Origin: Copromyces sp. CBS 386.78
Lineage: Eukaryota > Ascomycota > Sordariomycetes > Sordariales > Sordariaceae
NCBI GenBank assembly: GCA_030685235.1
Contig: MU839090.1
Coordinates: forward strand, 496,001 to 560,000
DNA length: 64,000 nucleotides
Reading direction: 5' to 3'
The notes beneath the pieces were generated by a model. It saw only the letters and a list, made by a program, of their open reading frames with translations, was not told the origin of the DNA and did no database searches. Position numbers and translations under genes: made by a program. This document shows positions 59,166 through 64,000 of the stretch, in pieces. Position 1 is the first letter of the stretch, and each line of letters begins with the position of its first letter.

Positions 59166-61303
59166 ATGCCCTTCACTAGCAGAGACCCTGTCAACATGCC
59201 GCTGCCGGCCCCAATCTTGTCGCCCACAGCGATCCACCCAGCGCTGAGCGATTCGGCCACCTCGCCTGCCCTCGGGAGCGGGAGTGCTGGGCCTTCTCAT
59301 CCCAGCAATCCGGCTGACTTTCCCTCTCACCCACACCCGCTCCTCCTTCCGCTTCCACGCACCCGCCCGTCGTTCGCATCCTTGGATCAGTGTGCCTCCG
59401 ATGGACTTACCAAGGCACGCTTCTCCGATGTTGCTGACCGCCCAAAGAGTTCATATGCAGCTCTAGGACGTGCATCAGCCTTGGATAGTTGCGCCATCTC
59501 CGACGCAGATACCGCAGCTGGAACCCCCAATCTCCGACATGACGGCCTGGACTCCGTGACACCCAGACAGACTCCCAAACCTGCATTCGCTTCTCCCCTT
59601 TTCTCTTTAGATACCCCCGTGCAGACGGACTACAACCGGGCGCGATCCGCGCAACCTCCCGCTTCAGCCTCGGCCGCAACCTTCGCTCACTCGCAACCAC
59701 CACACGTTCCCAGACATAAGAAGAACGCCCTGTCGATCGAGTCTGTGCCTCGGCAGACGATTATGAAAGCATTGGCCTCGGTGGCCCGCAATAACAGACC
59801 TCAACCTCTCTCTCTTTCCGGCATGCTGTCCGCCCACAACATGCCTCAGGACGGCGGCAACCGTCCCTCCACTTCGTCGTCGCAGAAGCTGTGCGACGCC
59901 CTCAACGGCATTGCCCTGTCCGGCAGCACCTCGCTACAGTCACCATGCTTCTACCACAACCGCTTCGACGACGCAGTCGATATCGACAAGGTTCTGGAGG
60001 AGATCAAGAACGATGAGTGGATGTCGCATTCTCGTCTTGTCCAGACGGCCACAGGTGTACGAGAAGTGTCTAAGCAGCTCCAACGACGCCCTATCCGACG
60101 AGCCGTCAAGAACGTCATGATTGTTACCAAGGCCCGCGACAACCAACTGGTTGTCCTCACCCGCGAACTAGCCCTCTGGCTTCTCCGGAGCCCCCGTTAT
60201 GGCTCCGACCTCGGAGTAAACGTTTACGTCGACGCCAAGCTTCGGAATTCGAAACGATTCAACGCCGCGAGCATCACCGACGAGAACCCCCGTTTCAGGA
60301 CCATGCTCAAATACTGGTCTCCAGATCTTTGCTGGAGTCAGCCCGAGAAGTTTGATTTGGTCCTAACACTGGGCGGCGATGGCACCGTTCTCTTCACATC
60401 CTGGCTATTCCAGCGCATTGTCCCACCAGTACTATCATTCAGCTTGGGAAGCCTGGGCTTCTTGACCAACTTTGAATTCGAAAGGTACAAGGATCACCTA
60501 AATCGCATCATGGGTGACGATGGTATGCGCGTCAACCTGCGCATGCGCTTCACATGCACAGTGTACCGCGATGGGCCACTCGGACATGAAATGGAAGAAG
60601 GCGAGCAATTCGAAGTGCTCAACGAGTTGGTCATTGACCGAGGGCCGTCGCCTTATGTGTCTAACCTTGAACTCTATGGAGACAACGAGCTGTTGACCGT
60701 GGTCCAGGCGGATGGTTGCATTTTCTCTACTCCAACTGGTAAGTCTATCCACAGCCCTTAAAAATCCAACAGGAGAAACCTGTCGCTAACATGATTTCCC
60801 CCACCACAGGCTCAACAGCATACTCCCTCTCCGCCGGCGGCTCCCTCGTCCACCCCGACATCCCCGCCATCCTCCTCACGCCCATCTGCCCCCACACGCT
60901 CTCCTTCCGGCCCATGGTCCTCTCCGACACCATGCTCCTGCGCGTCTCCATCCCGCGCAACAGCCGTGCGACCGCCTACTGCGCCTTCGACGGAAAAGGC
61001 CGCGTCGAGCTTCGCCAGGGTGACCACGTCACCATCACGGCCTCCCAATATCCCTTCCCTACCGTCGTCCGCACCGACGCCGAGTGGTTCGACAGCGTCT
61101 CTAGAACATTGCGGTGGAACACGCGCGGCGCGATGCAAAAGGCATTTGACGCTTCCTCGGGAGGAAGCACGGGAAGCGATGCGGGCGGGGAGCAAGAGGA
61201 GGAAGGGTGGGATATTGATACGGATTCGGCTTGTTATGCGAGCGAGGAGGGGAGCGTGAGTGCGAGTCCGTTGAGGAGGCAGATGAGTCTTTTGGGGATG
61301 TGA
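59166..61303 (+). CDS. NAD(+)/NADH kinase (Utr1/Pos5 family)
   Basis: Two exons: 59166-60738 and 60810-61303, with a 71-bp GT-AG intron; 688 residues. The intron falls inside the Gly codon of the conserved P-T-G-S-T-A-Y motif (Pro523-Gly525). The first 260 residues are Ser/Pro-rich and low complexity, without a mitochondrial-type presequence, so a cytosolic Utr1-like enzyme is likelier than Pos5. The kinase domain has G-G-D-G-T at 403-407, N-E-L-V-I-D-R-G, D-G-C-I-F-S-T-P-T-G-S-T-A-Y-S-L-S-A-G-G, and P-I-C-P-H-T-L-S-F-R-P. It makes NADP(H) from NAD(H) and ATP. The tail is acidic. The ATG at 59166 is the first in frame; a non-ATG frame extends to 59043. Confidence 0.93.
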
Positions 61304-62742
61304 TTTTTTTTCTCTTGGATACAGAGCGATCGGTTCTTGGATCGTTGGAAAGAAGCAATGCGTTTCGAGAAGGCATAAGCGATGGATTTTTTACTATTTA
61401 TTGCATCATGTGGGGAGTGAAATATCCTGAAGGAAGTGGACAGAGCACGAAAGAGCTTGATGATTCGATGGAAGTTACGACATCATGAACGAAGACTCAA
61501 TCACATTGCTAGGAAGAAAGGAAACACGCCGAGGACCGGATTAAGTGGAAGGAAGGCATGGGTGGAATTATAGAGTACACGCCGAACGTGCGCTTCTGAA
61601 AGGAGATATCTTTGGAAAGGTATTGGATTCTAAACAACTGGCGTCTACGGAGTTTCTAGTTAGGCGGCCTTCTTTTTATTTTGGCTACATAAGAAAGGAG
61701 TGGATGGAATAGCCAGATCCTCTGGACAATGAACACTAGTGAATCTTGTCATCCTGGTACTTAACCATATCACGGAAGTATGCTCTTTATGTCATCTGTT
61801 TGTTACTGGCACGACTGGCTCGCTGAACACCCCCTTTTACGCATTGGGAAGTTTGATACACATGCAAGAATAGCAAGCTAAAACGAGCGATAGGTAGCCA
61901 ATACGTCACTCAGTGCCACACAGTTGATCGACCAGGCATGATTTGTACATCCATAGTGTAGTTATTTCCTTCCGCCGATCTTGACTCTACATTATCAAGT
62001 ACAATATCAGGCACATCTTCTGATACAAATGGGTCAATGTTTAATAAAAACTTCGCATTCTTCCGCTTCCCCGTCCCCCGGCCTAGAATAGAGAGACTGA
62101 GTCTCCCGATATACAGGCAAGTAAACCAAACAAGAGCCTGTGTTATTTTGTTTCGCCTTGAAAACCCCGGCACCCAGGAAACCGAACCGGCCAATGCACG
62201 CGTGCTGTATAGCGGAAGGTGTCGCTGACAGTAACTGACATATATAATAGCGAAACAAGGAGCCAGTATCAATGAGCCATCAAATACCGCTGAGATAGAT
62301 ATAGCCCGCTAATTTCCACCACGCCTAAGCCTAAGCGCCCGAAGAAAATGTGCGTTGAGTATCAACCGACGCGCGGGGGGGGGGGGGGGGGGGGGGTTTT
62401 GTTTTTAAAATACGAGATATTATTATGTCGCTCCAGGAGAGAACATAAAACGTAACAAAAACAAACACTGATTATAGAATGCCCCGGTTAACTTTGGTCA
62501 AANNNNNNNNNNCGCCCCCGCCGCCCGCGCCCCCCCGCCCGGCCGGCCCCCGCCGCCCGCCCCCCCCCCCCCCCCCCCCCGCGGGGTTTTGTTATTATAA
62601 TCCGAGATATTCTTCTGTCGCTCGAGGAGAGATCCTACTCCGTACCATACACAGACACTGATGATCGAAGGCCCCGTTTCACTTTGCTCAATGACTAAGA
62701 TTGGACGAAGACATCAGACCTCTTCCAAGCAGACACACCTCA
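61304..62742. other. Intergenic between convergent genes, with an assembly gap
   Basis: 1.4 kb. From 62375 it is disturbed by homopolymers, ten Ns and a duplicated low-quality segment. No gene recognised. Confidence 0.55.
62375..62692. other. Assembly gap with homopolymers and false duplication
   Basis: A run of 22 G at 62375-62396, a degraded copy at 62397-62502, ten N at 62503-62512, a C/G-rich stretch ending in 21 C at 62560-62580, then the clean copy at 62583-62692. The two flanks align base for base with scattered substitutions, as expected from a poor read end overlapping its neighbour. Confidence 0.85.
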
Positions 62743-64000
62743 TCACCGCCAATTTCCCTGACTAAGGGAAAGCAACCCCGCAACGGCATCCGCATCTCCC
62801 TTCTTGCTTGGACTGACTTCCCCACGCATAAACCGCTCGACCTCGTCTAAGCCATCATCTTCCAAAGGAGGGGGAGCACGGCGAGAAGCGGTTGGGCTGT
62901 GGTTGCTGTGATTCGGCGTGGCAAAGTCTTCGTAAATCCTCAACTCAGAAGCTCCTCCGCCGCGTTTATCTCCTCCTCCACGGTGATACTGTCCCCTACC
63001 ACCACCGTAAAGAGGGGCGGTGTTAGCACGGTTGCCGGATAACAAGGACGATGGGCTCGACTCTATTACTGCGTGACGGGCCGGTGTTCGGCGGGGATTC
63101 GTTGTCGTCTTTTCGTAATTTGACGACGACAAGGGACCAGATGGGAGCAGGCGTCGGTTCGTTGGTCGAATAGCGGAGGAAGGTTGGTGGTAGGAGAAGC
63201 GGGGGTTTCCGTTCTCGTCTGGGCTCCAGTTCTCTTTGTCGGACTCGTTGCCTTGTGGGGAGATGAAGAGAGAAGACTTGGGCTTGGAGTACCTGAAGTC
63301 CGCCGTGTCTGTTGCAAGGGACTGTCGCTTGCCAGCCCAAGTATTGTTGTTGTTGTTGTTGGGCGTCTCTAGCCTTCCCGTGGCGCTCAGCCCTTTTGTC
63401 AGTCGGGGTCTCTTGGTCGAACTGTCTGCCCGCGGGGTCATCCCGCTGATGCTGGCGTTGCGCTTGTTGCTCCTGCTGGGTTGCAACGGGCTGCCTCCGC
63501 CGGCGGTGCTCGAACTCGTCGACCGCAGCAGACTGATGGCTGCGATTGCTGAGCCACGGCTCTCGTGCTTGGCTTGCACCGTTAGTGCGTCTTCGCGATT
63601 CTCTGCATCACAAGCGGACTCCCAGGCATGAACATCGCGTGACCTCCCGCGTGTAAGCCGAGGCAGCAATGGGGCAGCGCTTTGGGACGAGGGAAGACTG
63701 TTAGTAATGGTTGAGATCGGTGGTAAAGTGACTGGAGATTCGCTGGGGCCGCGTTGGTAGCTGGGCCGGCATGCCGAGTCGAACGATTGCAGCTCCGCTG
63801 GTGGAAGGCTGGCAGGATTTTGTGGCGGCGAGGTAACGACTTCTGCCTTGCCGTCCAGACCTGTCGACAGGCGCGGACGGAGCGCAGAGGTCGAAGACGA
63901 ACATGATGAAGGGGGGAAGTTGTTGAAGGAATCGTCTGCGCGGTTGAAGCTGATAGGAGTTGATAGGCAGTGGGAGTGGGCTGGGTGGTGCCATCGGTTG
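62743..64000 (-). CDS. Disordered nuclear-type protein with KEN box, 5' end beyond window
   Basis: The frame is open from the stop at 62743 to the window edge (at least 418 residues), so the start is outside. The first half is Ser/Pro-rich. Near the middle a basic R-P-R-L-T-K segment could be a nuclear localisation signal. D-K-E-N-W-S-P combines a KEN box (an APC/C degron) with a Ser-Pro site. The C-terminus, with D-E-V-E-R-F-M-R-G-E-V-S-P-S-K-K and then A-G-L-L-S-L-S-Q-G-N-W-R, looks conserved and ordered. I do not recognise the family; a cell-cycle-regulated nuclear protein is an inference. The short frame at 63701-63994 is a shadow of this one. Confidence 0.72.
   Translation of the reverse strand, partial: NRWHHPAHSHCLSTPISFNRADDSFNNFPPSSCSSSTSALRPRLSTGLDGKAEVVTSPPQNPASLPPAELQSFDSACRPSYQRGPSESPVTLPPISTITNSLPSSQSAAPLLPRLTRGRSRDVHAWESACDAENREDALTVQAKHESRGSAIAAISLLRSTSSSTAGGGSPLQPSRSNKRNASISGMTPRADSSTKRPRLTKGLSATGRLETPNNNNNNTWAGKRQSLATDTADFRYSKPKSSLFISPQGNESDKENWSPDENGNPRFSYHQPSSAIRPTNRRLLPSGPLSSSNYEKTTTNPRRTPARHAVIESSPSSLLSGNRANTAPLYGGGRGQYHRGGGDKRGGGASELRIYEDFATPNHSNHSPTASRRAPPPLEDDGLDEVERFMRGEVSPSKKGDADAVAGLLSLSQGNWR

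Noticed and set aside
62479..62661. 60-codon frame across the N gap
   Set aside because: Includes the Ns and the poly-C artefact.
1..64000. CRISPR arrays, 5S or other rRNA genes, standard tRNAs
   Set aside because: None seen; the only other GTTCGA match in a B-box-like context (near 25246) is inside the LTR of element C.

Overview
The window comes from a filamentous ascomycete, most likely a Sordariomycete. Genes have short GT-AG introns (66-193 bp, one of 600 bp). The proteins are typical Pezizomycotina housekeeping products (Pex10, Erd1, BEM46-like hydrolase, LYAR-type zinc finger, NF-X1/Fap1, PTPA, Rrp46, NAD kinase). Repeats show RIP (repeat-induced point mutation): CpA and TpG are nearly absent, TpA is in excess and CpG is kept. 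Species is not assigned.

Positions 1-26584 are a nest of transposons with no live gene. I could resolve it to the base because direct repeats, target-site duplications (TSDs) and broken reading frames agree. The outer unit is a Ty3/Gypsy chromodomain retrotransposon on the + strand (element B): the last 55 bp of its 5' LTR start the window and its 3' LTR ends at 26584. B was hit three times: by a 414-bp terminal-inverted-repeat element (MITE1, TSD ATTATAAT) in gag, by a 407-bp relative (MITE2, TSD TAAATATA) in the RNase H region, and by a second Gypsy element (C, 18262-25367, 232-bp LTRs, TSD GTAAG) in the integrase. MITE1 was then split by a third Gypsy element on the minus strand (A, 1492-12765, 347-bp LTRs, TSD AAAAT). 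Taking the insertions out rejoins the gag and pol frames of B, apart from RIP stops. MITE1 and MITE2 share one TIR design: two 16-bp boxes at a 22-bp period, starting 5 bp from the end. Both keep CpA/TpG amid RIP-mutated DNA.

From 26585 to 64000 base composition is normal. In order: a disordered Pro/Ser-rich protein (-); erd1 (-) and pex10 (+), divergent; a BEM46-type hydrolase (-); a long gene-poor stretch; a LYAR-type nucleolar zinc-finger protein (+); a candidate structured Pol III RNA at 41943-42287 (A-box, B-box, terminal stem, 30-bp rod, T-run); an NF-X1/Fap1 protein (-); another gene-poor stretch with a 263-bp inverted-repeat element; a basic Ser/Pro-rich protein (+); a PTPA-type PP2A activator (-) divergent from exosome subunit Rrp46 (+); an NAD kinase (+); a 10-N assembly gap whose two sides carry the same sequence; and a partial gene with a KEN box (-) that runs off the right edge.

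The genes form no pathway cluster. The points of most interest are the nested transposons, the MITE TIR design and its survival through RIP, and the unassigned structured RNA.
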